This document shows, one piece after another, positions 42,264 through 54,900 of a DNA stretch of 64,000 bases. This DNA comes from Undaria pinnatifida (lineage: Eukaryota > Sar > Phaeophyceae > Laminariales > Alariaceae), in NCBI GenBank assembly GCA_012845835.1, contig JABAKD010000015.1:3334609-3398608 (forward strand), in the 5' to 3' direction. The number at the start of each line of letters is the position of its first letter. The first letter of the stretch is position 1. The position numbers and the translations under genes were made by a program. The notes under the pieces are model-generated. The model was not told the origin of the DNA, searched no databases, and saw nothing but the letters and a program-made list of their open reading frames with translations.

Positions 42264-44702
42264 GGACTCATTAACCCCAAATCGTTTGGAAGGCCATTCT
42301 CGTTTTTTGTTCAGGCAAAATGCTCGTAACGTACACCAAGGCCACGCGGGGTTGTTTGGACTATCGGGTTTCACTTCAGTTTTCTTTGAATCAGTTTTGG
42401 GGTGTTATGTACAGATCGCCCCAAGCAACCGCCCCTCAAGGAAAAGCATGCACCTCTGCCGTGACCCTTTTGTCGCCTGCTGCAGTATTGTTGCAGCACC
42501 TGGTGATTGACTTCCTTCACATGATGGCGGTTATCGTGCCTAACCATTTCACCTTTCTATAAGAAAAGTATCAAACGTAGAGGACACCGACTACGTACAC
42601 GAACCCCGCCTTTGGCCTCGAGAGAGATGTGATAACAGGGTATCGATTAGAAAAATGCGCAAGGCGACTACGGCCTCCACCATGCCCCCTGTTTGTCAGA
42701 ATTCTGATGTAACGGCACATTTATTAGATACACCAACGCAAACACAGGGCTATGCGGTAAGCGCTGACTGAATAACTCAGGGGTTAATGTGTATATCTCT
42801 GCTGACAGCAAAATGCGGGGTCCATGCGGTGGTTGGGCCTGAGCCTCGGGTCTCTCAAGGGCGTCAACTCTTTTAGTCAGCGCTGCCCCAAACAGGCGCG
42901 GGTATGGCGGTATTTCTTAACTAGAAATGTGTACCACGTCTTTCAGCCATCCAAATAAGACATTGACATCGATCAAGCAAAACAGGACAGTGACAGAAGG
43001 AGGTCGGGGGCACGTGAACCCCGGGTTGTGCTTGGTAAGAGATACACCATAAAGCCACGGATCAATGTAGTTAGCGCCAAGACGATATGTGTTCACGAAT
43101 CGTGGCCAACTAGCGAGAGGTCTAGAGTCGGGAACGAGACAGGCGTGCATTCATATTGGTTACCCATACTGCAAGGCCTGGACAGTGTCTGCAATATGGC
43201 GCATTGCATAGAATAGTTGCCAACCTCAGGAAGGTCGATTCGACCGAGTCTTGAGTGCGCTCGTATGTCGCTCAGTAAAGCAGAGCAGGCTTCTACTACT
43301 AGTGCTGGTGCACAGGCGACGAGGTCTGTCAGGAAATAAAGGGTTGTGTACTCCAAGGCGGATACACCGTGACCAACTAAAACGTGCTCGAGTGTGGCTT
43401 CCGCACGCGACTTGTTGAGGGCCCGTCAACAACGCGGCCCGTGCTATTCCGAAAACGCCTGTGTATTCATACCTCCTGGGGCTGTCACACTTAACCGCAG
43501 GTGGTAACAGGTACACCGCAAACATAGTACAGAGACACGTACGAGTCACATACGACAGCAGAACACAATTTTTTTGTTAAATCTAGTGCTTTGTGTCTGT
43601 GTCTACACCATGACCATCGTGAACGTTATCCTCGCCGAGTATGCATGCTATTCTGCCCTAACTACAACGTCGTAACCACGCGAAACTAACGTCGTTTCCG
43701 GCCGTGCAGTACTACGCATACCAGTCCCCGACCCACAATATCCTCAATTCCGAACTTTCGCCGAGTTCATGTACAATGATTACAACTTGCGGACGCGTGT
43801 AGTCCACAGTGACCACCTGAAGTCATATTCCGGGAGGAAGAGGCACGGTACGGTGGAGGTCCATCCTTTTTTTCCCCTCAAGGTTCACACGGTAGGAGCT
43901 CGACACCACGCTAAAAACCTGATTTTGATGAAAACATAAAACGAAAAAATTGCAACCCGATGCCCAATCCCACAGCGGATACGTTCAGAACGAGTGATCT
44001 TAGCACACAAGACAAGCGCGCATTCCAAGGATGGTTAGGAATACCCTGAAGGGAGTAGCCTTGCCGGCCCAACCTGTTTTCACGGAGAAGTGAGCCACAC
44101 CTCTCTATCGTAGTCACATACGTCCGAACCCTCGCGTCGCTCCGCGTCAGCCGCTTTTCCGCACGAAACATATACAAATACTGTGAGTAGTTACAGCCAA
44201 GCCTTATCCTTGAAGCGCGAGGGCGACATCTATCTGCGGGCGCAACCGGCTCTACATCTGTCGCCCGCGCCGGCAACACCCCAGCTTGTAAACCACGACC
44301 AGCACACAAGCCCGGGAACAGCCCGAAAAAGAACCACCCAGGAAATAATGAGACGGTGACGGCAATCTCCTCCCAGGACGAGTGCTGGATCACCTAGCCA
44401 CATTTTCTCACCGTTTGTATGCACAACAAATCAAAGCCAAAACACAAACCACGTGGAATGGTGCAACGCCTGTGCAACCAGGGAACTCCCCACAACGGCG
44501 GCGTTGTGTGGTGGCGCATTTTTGTTGGCCGAGAGCCAAGTCAAAAACAATCTTATTGAACTTACATAAGGTATAGGCCCGTGTTCGTCACCTGCGAATG
44601 ACTCGATCTCACGTGTCAAAACTCAGGGTAAACCAATATCATCGGCAATCTTACGCACGCTATGTGTTAAAGTCGGAACTGGGGTGAAGGCGTTTCCTCG
44701 CT
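42264..44702. other. unassigned sequence downstream of the MSP130-like gene
   Basis: No gene, RNA gene or known repeat was recognised in these 2.4 kb. The longest frame (43,911-44,393 minus, 160 codons) shows no domain. It starts about 300 bases past the stop codon of the MSP130-like gene and could partly be its 3' UTR. No clear polyadenylation signal was seen. Confidence 0.35.
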
Positions 44703-47700
44703 CTAGTCCGTGGTGATCTCGAAGACGGCCACGGTATTGCTCTCTTCATAGGCAGCGACGAGGAGCGCCTTCCCAGACGGTGAGTTCTCGGCGGGGATGA
44801 TAGCTCCTGACTCCGGGGCAACGTCGTCCTCGTAAGAGTTCGTGTACGACTGAACGCAGGCAACGCGTTGTCGTTTTGGAGCGCGTCGCCGTAAAGAAGC
44901 CGAAAATAAACGGGCGAGCGGTACGGCGAGATCAAAACATTTAGATGGGGAGGCGGGGTGTAAACGTTTCGTTTGATAGCAACTAGAAGCGTGAAATGGG
45001 GTCAAGATCATACTGTATCTGGAGCTGCGTTCACCATGAAGGGGGCATACATTTCTGTTGCTGTCTACCGTGTGTGTCATCCTGTTGTAGCAGCAGGTGT
45101 AGGTCGAAGAAACGTATACAAAAAACGAACAGGGAAATCCTCGGTCTAAAACAGACAAAATTTCGACAATGGCCACTTCTATCTTCCTCTCGCACCACCC
45201 CACCTTCCTCCCCCCCGCCTAACAAAGCATTTGGACGTATACAGCAGTTACCTGGAACACCGGCGCCTCAGCGTTGGTGACATCCCAGCACATCCAGCCC
45301 CCAGTGCGCTCAAGTCCAACGAAGACGTATATACTGCGGAGCGAAGATAGATAATGTGGCGAGGCGTCAGTACTATTCATGGATATGCACCTGACTACGT
45401 GCATCACACGGCGTGGAAAAGGAAAGGATGGTGACAATAGTCCCTAGGGGTGAGGAAAATCCAATTGAACTAATACCCTGGTATGTAATTGCCCAGTCGC
45501 AACCAGGGTTGGTGGCCTTCGAAAGTAGCCCACACGGCGCGAGAAAAGTGACACACATTCCGTGGGGATACCTATCTTGGGGAAAACACCGGCAGATGAT
45601 TTTCTCACCGAAGGATTGATTCTACGATACCCCCCCCCCCCCCCCCCCGAAACCGGCGATATATGTTTTTTCTTTAACGAACGTTTCACGGCTGCTAAAC
45701 ACGTGAAAAGATGCTATGAAAAAGGCATCCTCAAAAAATTTCATTTTTACAAAGTTCCATCGAACGATGACGTCGGGGCGGCAAGGGGCACCGTATTTCA
45801 GGAGACACACGGCCGGGAGCGGGTTTCAGAACCGGCGATTTCGTGAAAGAAAGTTGGAAGGGCTACCGTAGAACGACTCGAAGCTGGATGGTAGAAGTGA
45901 CACCAAGGCCGTCAGCAAACGGCCGTGCAACGCGGCGTTACGGTTATAGTAACAACACCAGCGCAAACGGCGGAGGAGAAGGCCGAGTAGCCGGACGGTT
46001 ACGTGATACCGACCTTCCGTCGATCTCGGTGATGGCCAACCCCTCCGGCTCCGGTCCCTTGTCGTCGCTACGCTCGTCGAACGAGTCGGCATCTGGGGAA
46101 GCGGCGTTTCGGATTGTGGGAACATGAACTTGTAACAATTTTTCAATCATTTTCTCGGCACGCGGGGGGTCTGTGAGCTTGCAAGTTTTCCCGGTAAGTG
46201 TGTCGCTCAAACCTGCGAGGCCATAGATAGAGACAGCGTGTGTTGCTATAATAAAAAGCGTTGATCTGCTTCTTCGTGCTCGAACCTTGGTGACCTGTTG
46301 CGCACACTGCTGCTATCGCCGGGCGACAGGATGGGTGTAACCCGTGCCACTGCTGATGCTGCTGCTTTTGTTGCTATTCGCACTGCATACGTACATATCA
46401 AACACATCTACAGATCTGTAGCACATCTCCGGCGTCGGCGCCCATGAAAACCAATCCACGTGCACCTGGAACGAAAGTCGAACACCTTCGAACACCTTGG
46501 TTGGTCTTACGGTCAATAGTACGGTAGGGGGGATACCGCTATTGACGTTGGCTGCGCTAGGGAGGATGTTAATAACACCATTTTCAACACTGGATCTGAG
46601 CCACTAGCACGAGTAACTCTGTACCGCACTGACGAAAAACCCTTAGCGATTTGAGTGGCGCCGCGGCGCCAACCATACCATTGGGGGTTTCTATCGAAAA
46701 CAATTATGGCAGTGCTAGCACGGAAGCGTATGGCCGCAAGGAACGGGGGGGTGCACTCGCGCGAGTGAGACTGAGCCGAAGCAGAAGAAAGGCCCGAAAG
46801 GGCTCCCCCCTACCGCCGCATTGGTACATTGGAACAACTGGACTTCATCCACTCGCAGCACGAGTGATTCTCGTCACTCAAGACAAAACTACTTTTGGGA
46901 GAGGTTTTGTGCCCCAGCCTGGCTTAAAATTCCACTGCGGCGAGTAACATCGCAAACACACTGCCATAAGGACGAAATATTAAGCCTGCAAAGGGACCGG
47001 AGTGAGTCGCTCGAGCAAGTGACCCCAAGTCACTTCAAAAAACGGTCCCAAAACAAAAGTGATCCCCAACTTATCCCACGGAAGGGGTGCAGCAGAAAGT
47101 CCCTGAGCTCCCAGCAGGAGGCGCTCGACATATCATTCGAAACATGACTTCGAAGGCGTTAGTTCGCACAACCCGGCTATCGCGTTTATGACCTAATCCC
47201 AAAACAAATGTGCTCCTGAAAATATTAGACTAACCGGCAGTTCCTCGCTTGAGGAGCTCAACCGGACCATGTACATTATTAGTTTAACCAACAACTGCAA
47301 CCCCTACTCCCTCCCTGCCGTGGCCTTGGTTATACCGAAAAAACGGCAAAAGCGTTGGAATTACCAATGGCAGGGAAAAAACGACCACCAAAGCCGGCAA
47401 AGCTAAAATTTGTAGGAACCGCAGCGATAGGACGCACAGCACAGGCGAACAATCAAGCCACACAAAGACGACTCTCAACGGGGGAAATTCCGCGCAAGCG
47501 ATGAATAGTTAGGGACTCATGTAACTGCCACTCGGTGACTCGCTCGTTCATGATCGTGAATTCCCGAATGCCGGTTCATGATAGGCCCATCGCGAGCAAT
47601 GGTGGGTAGCCTCGACAAGTAAAAAATCTTACGGTACCCATACAACGGTCTCTCGGTCTGCAGTAAAGCCCCACAGGCGTTTCTTCTTCCCATTCGTGCT

Positions 47701-50700
47701 GTATACCATCGATGAGCATAAAGCGGGTTGCCCCTCGGTCTACGCTGCACGGAGAGCGCCATTGGTACCGCATGCACATGGTGAACCAAGGGGGGAATCG
47801 AGTGTCCGAGAAATTTACAGCATTTTCAATACCGCCAGCGCTGGCGCCACCAACAGCGAAACCGGCACCAACGCTGTTTGACGCGTACCTTAGGCCTTTA
47901 CCGGGCATAAAGAATATTCCACTGGATGGACCCATCCTCTGATAACTTCCGCATTACCACTGCCACCACAGCTACCGACACCGACACCACAACCCATACC
48001 AACACTCTCTGGCTCGGAGTTTAGACAAGCAGCCGCTACAAACGAAAAAAAAGCGGGCAACTTCTAGTTGCTCTGTGCTTACCTCCCTTTGAGTTAAAGA
48101 GCTCGCTCCAGCCGTTGTCCGGGTCGGCGATGTAAGTCTCCATGAAGTCTCCGCTGTCCCACACCAGCTCACCTGATTTACCATCGAATATCGAGATAGA
48201 CCTGACCACCCGGCATTGCAGCGAGCGACAAGTAGAGCGGAGGATGAAACCGCGGTGTCACCAGGGGTTCCAACCTTCTGACAGTTCAGCAAGTTGCGTG
48301 TATTGGGTTCCTCGCTCTCGAGTGTGACAAACAGGAATGGCGGGTGGTCTGCGTAGCAATGTCGAGGCGGCGAGGCCGTGCGTGATCGATTGTGGCAACC
48401 GGCAAACTTTTCACTTGCAGTGAGGGTGGTCAACGGCCGTACGCGTCGACAGCGATCGGTAAACTGTTGGCGTGCAGGGAAAGCACACATCAAATACCAG
48501 AGCATACCATCTGACTCTGCGGCCGGCACTCTCTGCAACTGCTTTTCCGGCGGCTGGTTGCAAAACAAAGATCCAAAAAAATCCCGCTGGTTCGACGACC
48601 ACTCTCACGCGGCCGGCCTTCCGTCTACGCCCATATAAGCCTTCGGGGGGGTGCCTCGTTCCGTAATATTTATATTGCGTCGCGGACGAGTACCGGGAAA
48701 TGCAAAGCAAGTTCCGATAGAAATGCCCGGCGAATCCTGGACCAGCACAGCGCCTGTCCTCGCTGGAGATGCAACCAAACTGTTGCATTGACGACCCGTC
48801 GGTCATTTTTTGCGAGAGAGGTGACAAAAACACACGCACACACGCCTCCACCGGGGTGGGACTAGTACTGTTTGAAAACGCTGTGCCACGGCAGCGTGTG
48901 AACTTAAGGGATACACAGTTTCTCGCTTGACGACCTGTGTACCTCTCGAAAAGCCTAAAATATGATCACAATTGCATGCATGCTTCACCCGATGAAAACG
49001 CACATCGTGTCCAAAATGAAAGACGTAAAATGGCCAAGCCTACGATACTAAGGGGGGTCCCTTCATGAGGGACGTCTTTGTTTTTGCGGCGGCTCGGGGT
49101 CACTCGTGCATGTGACCTTCCAGTTCGTTCGCATCCTTGAGCTATCGTACGGATTTAAAAAAAAAATATATGAATACGTGCAATAAAATGAGTATGTCGC
49201 GCCCACAAAAATCGCCGAAAGCACGTTTGGTAACGCAAGGTGCAGAGTCACACGGTTGATTCTTCGATAGCCCCATTCGAAATCAGAAATTTTCTTGAAC
49301 GAACGTTTCATGGCTGCTCGACACGAAGGAAGGATACAATTGGAAAAAAAAAAAAGTATCTATATATTTTCTTGTGTGCAAAGGCCTATCGATCGATGAC
49401 ATCGGGGTGTCGAGGGACATCGTGTTTCAGGAAACACGGCCGGGAGCTGGTATTGAAACCGGTGATTTCTTTGAAGAAAAGTTGGGGGGGCTACCGTAGA
49501 ACGACTTTCACACGTGCGAGTGACTCACAGAGCCATTCCACGGTATATAGGGGCGCAGCAAATTCAGAGAATTTTCTGAGCTCCTATCATGAGGGGATAG
49601 CTCAACATCTCACCCGAGTCATGGTTTCGAAGGCATTCGTTCGTGCAACCAGACCAATATTTCCATGCCTTAGTACTAAAACTATGTACTCTTGACTGAT
49701 GACCGATAGGCAGTTTCTCACTCGAGGAGCTCAATCGGACAGGTATATTCCTAGGAGATAATCCCGCAACTGCAATCCCTACCGTGCTATGAGTCCTAAC
49801 CTGGTTTTAAAAACGAAACCGCTTGGATATTGACAATATTTCCGGCCGCGACCTGCTATCCCGCCGTTTCAGGGGGGGGGGGGGGTTCTAAGGCTTAGGT
49901 TGGGTAAGCTATTGGTTAACCGTTGCAAGTGGTCAAACGGACTTATACCCCACCAATACCTTAACATTTCCCGCCCTACCACAGCCTCGGTCCAACGCTG
50001 TAGATCACGGTACATGGGATTCCAACGACGCCAGGCACTTCCTCGGTTGAGAGGCTCGTCAGTCAGAGTTGGATCCGAAAACAAACGAGCCACGACTACT
50101 GTCGTGCCACGAGTCTCCACTCACACTCACACGTGCAACTTTGATCAGCATCTGGTAGGCGTCACATACCGACCACCCCGAGATTTGCTCCCCACAAGCG
50201 CAGGCGAATTTTTCGTTTCGGTATCACGCCTTTCTTATCACCAACTGTACCTGCCACCAAAAGCGTAGAGCTCGGTCATGTCTCCGTCGAACGGTGCCGT
50301 CGTCGTCACCTGCACGAGGAAATGCACGGTAAGGAACACATCATTGCATGCACACACCCGTCGTGGTTTATTTGTTTTGTAGTTGGGATATTGAGCGCTA
50401 ATATATAACGCAGCTTGTTCCTCATCTTGTCGTACAACAGCACAGCAAAACATCGCCCGAATCTACCATTTTCAGAACACACACATTCCCACCGGAGATA
50501 CGCTGTCGTGGGGCCTGAATGAGGGTCGTCTCTACCCCGAGACATCGCCGAGCCTAGGCTCGTCGATAGAAGGCTTCACAAGAGACGTATCGCTGCCGCA
50601 AATGTGAACCCACCACGTACTCATCGTACAAAATACCAATCGCAACCATGATACCGGTGTAAACCTGGACACATGCGACGGTACAAGTTTGCGCGAATTA

Positions 50701-53700
50701 TTTTTGAGAGTCACCGCCCGAGGATCTCTATACCCCCTCAACGCACAAAAGCGGAGAAAGGCAAACGTGCCACCCGATGAAGATTGGCAGCATGACCTAC
50801 TGTAGACCTACTGTAGACCTACTGTAGGTATCCCAAGAATATTGCAGCGAGATCATAACCACTGTATTATGACGATATTGGGTGAACGAGCGCCCCATTA
50901 TATAAACGGCCCAGAAAAAACGTTATCCCTGTCGTGGCACGCCCCTGTGGGCGTTTTCGAGGTGCCCAACTCAACCACGACGCCTCCGTGACTGGTGCCG
51001 TGTCATCTCATGCGATTACTGCTGTTGGAGAGCGTGTTGCGCACCTTCAGCCTGCCGAGGTTGGCTTCGTCGTATGGCGACTCGGTGGCGTCAAACCCGA
51101 GTTCCACGGCCAAGTCTTCGACACGGATCTCGTCGGTGTAGTAGTCCTCGTCGTCCTCGTCTTCGCCAAACTCGCGCCCATCGCCCTCGTTGGCCGTAAC
51201 AAAATCTTTGGTATTGTTGGAAGGAGCAGGATTGAATGGAGGAGGTGGGTGAGAGGGGAGGGGGGGTGGGATCGTTTGTGACCTACGCACCGGGCAAACA
51301 CGAGCTAGGTGGTGCAGATCTCTACCACTTTGCCGTTCTGCTGATGGTATGATAACACCTGTCCTCCCCCAAAGAGATACAGATAAAGTGAGAGAACAAT
51401 GAAATCTACGCGTTGTCACTAAAACAGGTCAAGCCGTCGGGGAGCTAACCCCGGCTCTTTTCGTTCGAGATTTTCAAGCCATTTATTACTCATTCCGCTG
51501 CCATCCAAGCAGGGTCTTGCTAAACCTAAATCGCGTCCGCCAACCACCCTCGCGCGTTAAGTGTGGTCTCAGAGCGACGAACGAGGCCTGGCAACATGTA
51601 CTTTCTGTCAGCACTGGAGTATGGGTCAGCACTGAAGTGTGCGGGCTGCTAAACATCTGATGTGAAAAAGAAAGGGGCTGGGTCGCCGTCGGGTGGTGGG
51701 TGGGTAGGGGGCAGAGAGGCATACACGACTGCTTACGAAACCAAGGTAACAACACGTCACAAGAAGGTCAATCACATATATAACAACAACAGTGAGACTA
51801 ACCGTGAGCGGCATTCATCGACTCGTTTCTCTTCTAGCTGGACCAGTCTGTTCTTGCCCTTGTCCCGTCCTGCATTACAATCGTCACGAAATCACGGGTT
51901 CTTCACGGTCACACCAATGAAACCAAATATCTGCGGACATTCGCGGTTGTCTGTTGGCTTGCTTTCAGGTGTACTTACAACGCGTCCCCCCGGTTTTGAA
52001 GGTCTTGATGGAGTCGGGTTGATACATTCCTTTCACCGTCGGCCAGTTCTGGAGGTTGATCTCGTCGTCTTTGTCTGACGCGTCGAACAGCACACCACTA
52101 CCCCACTCCTGCGGCCGAGATACGAGAAATACGACAAACGTTGAACCAACGCAAAACTCCGTGTTTACGAGTTTCAACAATATAGTTGTCTGGTTGTTTC
52201 AAAACTGCGGGTTGTGTTGTTTCCCGGACGTCCGTTCCTGGCGCGTGCTACGATAGAGGGGCACCGCTTGTTTGTTGAGGTTGCTCAATCTGGGAGCTCA
52301 AGACCTCCGCCCAAACCTGATTTGGAGAAAAATAAAACTGCTTCCGCATGACAAATTCCACGGCTTAGGTACCCAACGAGAATCATGCAAAATATATGGC
52401 CTAGTTCCGACGAATTTGGGTTGAGGAGCCCCGTCATTCGGAAAAAATTAAGACGAAAAGTGCTACTTCTGTCGTAGCATGAGCCTCCTTCTTTCCACAA
52501 CTACGAACGCTTTAAATCCCTAGTCCGTGAGATGAGCTGAAGTCCTGTTGGCAAGGGATGAGATGGGCGGACGCTTGCGTTGAGATACGAACGGAGCTTT
52601 CAAAGAAGCGGCAGGACGTATAGTTGATCCCACCCATCGCTTATGGAGCATCGATCGCCCCCTGCGCTGCTAGAGCTCGCCGTACTGCCATTATTCTCTC
52701 TGGGCACATAAGAGGCAAGCCAGCATGTGACGCGTGCTCTCCTTCAATGTACCAGGTATGCGCTTGTCGTAACACCCTAAACCCACCAACCAAAATCCAT
52801 ATTCGGGCAAATTGACCAACAGACACAGCGGGCGCTGAGGGATACATGGTGCAGCACTCAACACCTCTCAGCCCAACCATTAGAGGACAGAGGCCGCGAA
52901 CGTTTGGAGACCTTCAGTACAACGCAAGGATATTTTGGTGAGTGCACCCGTATCATGATCGATTAGAGGCCGCTTTCTGACGGCTTGGCTGCGACGTCTT
53001 CAGCCACTGCACCTTGTAACCGAGCGGGAACATGCGGTTGATTTCGCAGCCCTTGATGTCGATCTTCACCACGGCGTTGTTTTCCTGTGTGTCGTAACGC
53101 GTGCAAGAATTGTTTAGGGTGACTGTTTGACAGTCAGTCGACGGTGTTGTGTTGAAAACTGTGCTGCGTACCTGGTATGTATGCCCATTGTGCCTATGTG
53201 GGGAGATTTTCTCTACCCGGAAAGAACCTCAGTAGGATTGGCAATCGCTGGTCATTGGAAGTGTACAAGACCACTTCAAAATTAAGTTGAGTATAGCATC
53301 TATCGACGATCGCGCAGGGGGGTGTCTCCATGGGGTTGGACACCAAAGGGTGCTGGGGACGAACATGGTTGCGTCGCCACCGGGGTCCGAAAACGAAACC
53401 TACGGGACAAGTACCCTACATTCAAGGGGGCGTCTAAAGCCGACACACGGATGATTCCCGGAAACGCGTTCAAGGGCTCGCAGGGTCTCACGTTATATAT
53501 ACGTGTCATATACTGTTTTTCAAGGGCCTTCGAACATTTTATGAGGACCTCGATAACGCACTCTAAACGACCCCCGACATACTACGCCTACTAAAACGGT
53601 ACCACTCCCAAGGACTCCTTTCATATTCCGGATCCGGGAGCGGTCAGGCGTGGGGTGCTTCGGGCGAAGCTGCGCGGTAGATATCGGTTGGTAACTTCCT

Positions 53701-54900
53701 AAAACGTTTACGAGCCAACTCTGCCGCCGCTTTTTGAAATTTGTCGCCTCACCTGTAGCGTTACGTAGGCCGTATTGCTGTTTTCTGTGACCGCGATCGA
53801 CTCAGGCTCCATGTCCTGGTAGTGCGTCGGACAGACAGAGACGCGCGTTTTTGACGTTAAATATGCGAAAAGGGAAGAAAGGCGGCCATTGCGAGGAGGA
53901 GCGGGGCGCAGCGGAGCTAAAGCTCATTTCGCAGGAGATGTTCTATATCATATGTGGTGCTATAAAGAGTCAGCAGCAACCTCAACAGTGGTACATACGG
54001 TTCCAACCTCAGCAACATCACCAGTAACGGGTAGCAGTGGCAATACCATTACCAGTAGCAAAGGCACCAAGGGCAGTGCACAGCAGTGAGTTTGCCGGAC
54101 AGTCCTACCATGGAGAAGGTCGTGAAGTCCTGGCCGCCAACGCGCATGCCTCGCTCGATCAATTTCCTCGTTCGGTACGGCTTGTCGAACTTTTCGAACC
54201 CCAATTCGCAGTCTTCATTGTACGTCTTCGAAGACCATTGGCGCTTGAAGATCGACACCGAACCTACGGGGTCGTTTTCCGCACTAGTGTAGTCCAACTT
54301 CACGTACACGAAACGTTCAATCAAACGAAGAGACAGAACACCACAGCGCAGAGAACGCGAACGTGAGGAGGGGGGGTGTCGTGATGCTTGCATATTTCCT
54401 GAAGGTAAGTCATCCCACGGTAGGGGTGTACGGCTGATTCTAGGAAGTTTCTGAGCTGCTAACATGATGATCTTGATATCCCATACGACACATGACTTCG
54501 AAGGCATTCATCCGCGCAATATCCGACGTGCACCGCTACGCGCTAGCCCTAAACAGAAAATATACCGGTAACCGTGTCAGAATATCCGGTAGCTCCCCTG
54601 TTGAGCAGCTCACCCGGCCAAGAAAGGGCAACGCCTATCTTGGGATGACTCGTCACACAAACACTGTACCTCTTCCTGAGTCGAGAACTCAAGGCATCTA
54701 CATTCTACGCAGAGAAACACACCACGCCTCTCGCGGCGTTCGGGTGAAGCGTATCCGCAGTGCTACGTACGCGCTGCTGGAGTCTCACCGCCCTGCCCTC
54801 GTTCGCGGTAAGGATGCGTCTTCCGTCAGGGGTAAAGGTGGCCATGTCGGGGCGGTAACCGGTCGTTAGAATCTGCACGTAGTCCTCGCAGAAGTCGCAC
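44703..54900 (-). CDS. MSP130-like / choice-of-anchor-I family protein, 11 exons, N-terminus missing
   Basis: Exons (minus order): 54789-54900, 54109-54297, 53753-53815, 53013-53084, 51979-52108, 51045-51205, 50251-50309, 48083-48201, 46014-46128, 45252-45333, 44703-44849. All introns are GT-AG and phases agree at every junction, giving about 415 residues to a TAG stop. Family landmarks in order: [10 protein letters not shown] and [25 protein letters not shown] and [106 protein letters not shown]. These belong to the bacterial choice-of-anchor-I/eukaryotic MSP130 family, predicted secreted beta-propellers; sea-urchin MSP130 is a surface glycoprotein of skeleton-forming cells. No enzyme activity is established. 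The first exon enters with a split codon, so one or more N-terminal exons (signal peptide, first blades) must lie upstream but were not found. No C-terminal anchor is seen. One site (46,014) could use a neighbouring donor. Confidence 0.85.
45616..45885 (+). mobile_element. MITE-C copy in an intron of the MSP130-like gene
   Basis: The left end TTGATTCTACGATACCCC with a long C run and the right end GGGCTACCGTAGAACGA form imperfect inverted repeats. The interior GAACGTTTCACGGCTGCT, CGATGACGTCGGGG and CACACGGCCGGGAGC recurs at 49,257-49,505. The element lies in the intron between exons 46,014-46,128 and 45,252-45,333. Confidence 0.7.
47069..47331 (-). mobile_element. MITE-A copy in an intron
   Basis: The left end is TTATCCCACGGAAGGGGTGCAG. 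The right end CTGCAACCCCTA is interrupted by CTCCCTCCCTG before CCGTGG. The interior GACTTCGAAGGCGTTAGTTCG and CTCGCTTGAGGAGCTC is typical of the family. It sits in the 46,129-48,082 intron. Confidence 0.75.
47579..47945 (-). other. unrecognised open frame within an intron
   Basis: A 119-codon minus-strand frame, Gly- and Cys-containing ([20 protein letters not shown], then several Cys), lies in the large 46,129-48,082 intron. No domain was recognised, and the exon phases on both sides join without it. An alternative exon or chance frame are both possible. Confidence 0.2.
49257..49505 (+). mobile_element. MITE-C copy 2 in an intron
   Basis: TTGATTCTTCGATAGCCCC and GGGGGGCTACCGTAGAACGAC form the ends. 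The interior matches 45,616-45,885 (GAACGAACGTTTCATGGCTGCT, GATGACATCGGGGTGTCGAGGG, ACACGGCCGGGAGCTGG). It lies in the 48,202-50,250 intron, just before a MITE-A copy. Confidence 0.7.
49530..49795 (-). mobile_element. MITE-A copy in an intron
   Basis: The ends GAGCCATTCCACGGTATATAGGGG and CTGCAATCCCTACCGTGCTATGAGTC are diverged inverted repeats. The interior GGTTTCGAAGGCATTCGTTCG and CTCACTCGAGGAGCTC is typical. Confidence 0.75.
49821..49977 (-). repeat. R3 repeat, inverted copy in an intron
   Basis: The complement of this stretch reads GTTAAGGTATTGGTGGGGTA, TCCGTTTGACCACTTGCAA, then GAAACGGCGGGATAGCAGGTCG and GTCAATATCCAAGCGGTTTC. That is the block order of 5718-5890. Confidence 0.75.
50786..50829 (+). 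repeat. 12-bp tandem repeat in an intron
   Basis: Three units of GACCTACTGTA/TAGACCTACTG-type sequence in the 50,310-51,044 intron. Confidence 0.75.
52240..52485 (+). mobile_element. MITE-B copy in an intron, TCCT TSD
   Basis: The left end GGCGCGTGCTACGATAGAGG and right end CTGTCGTAGCATGAGCC are flanked by TCCT at 52,236-52,239 and 52,486-52,489. The interior is typical (GACCTCCGCCCAAACC, CCGACGAATTTGGGTTGAGG). It lies in the 52,109-53,012 intron. Removing it leaves the intron borders intact. Confidence 0.85.
54407..54651 (-). mobile_element. MITE-A copy filling half of an intron
   Basis: AAGTCATCCCACGGTAGGGG and GCAACGCCTATCTTGGGATGACTC are the inverted ends. The 245-bp element makes up half of the 491-bp intron between the first two identified exons. 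Confidence 0.75.

Noticed and set aside
44090-44120. CACCTCTCTATCGTAG sequence resembling a MITE-B end
   Set aside because: Only about 16 bases match and no interior or second end follows.
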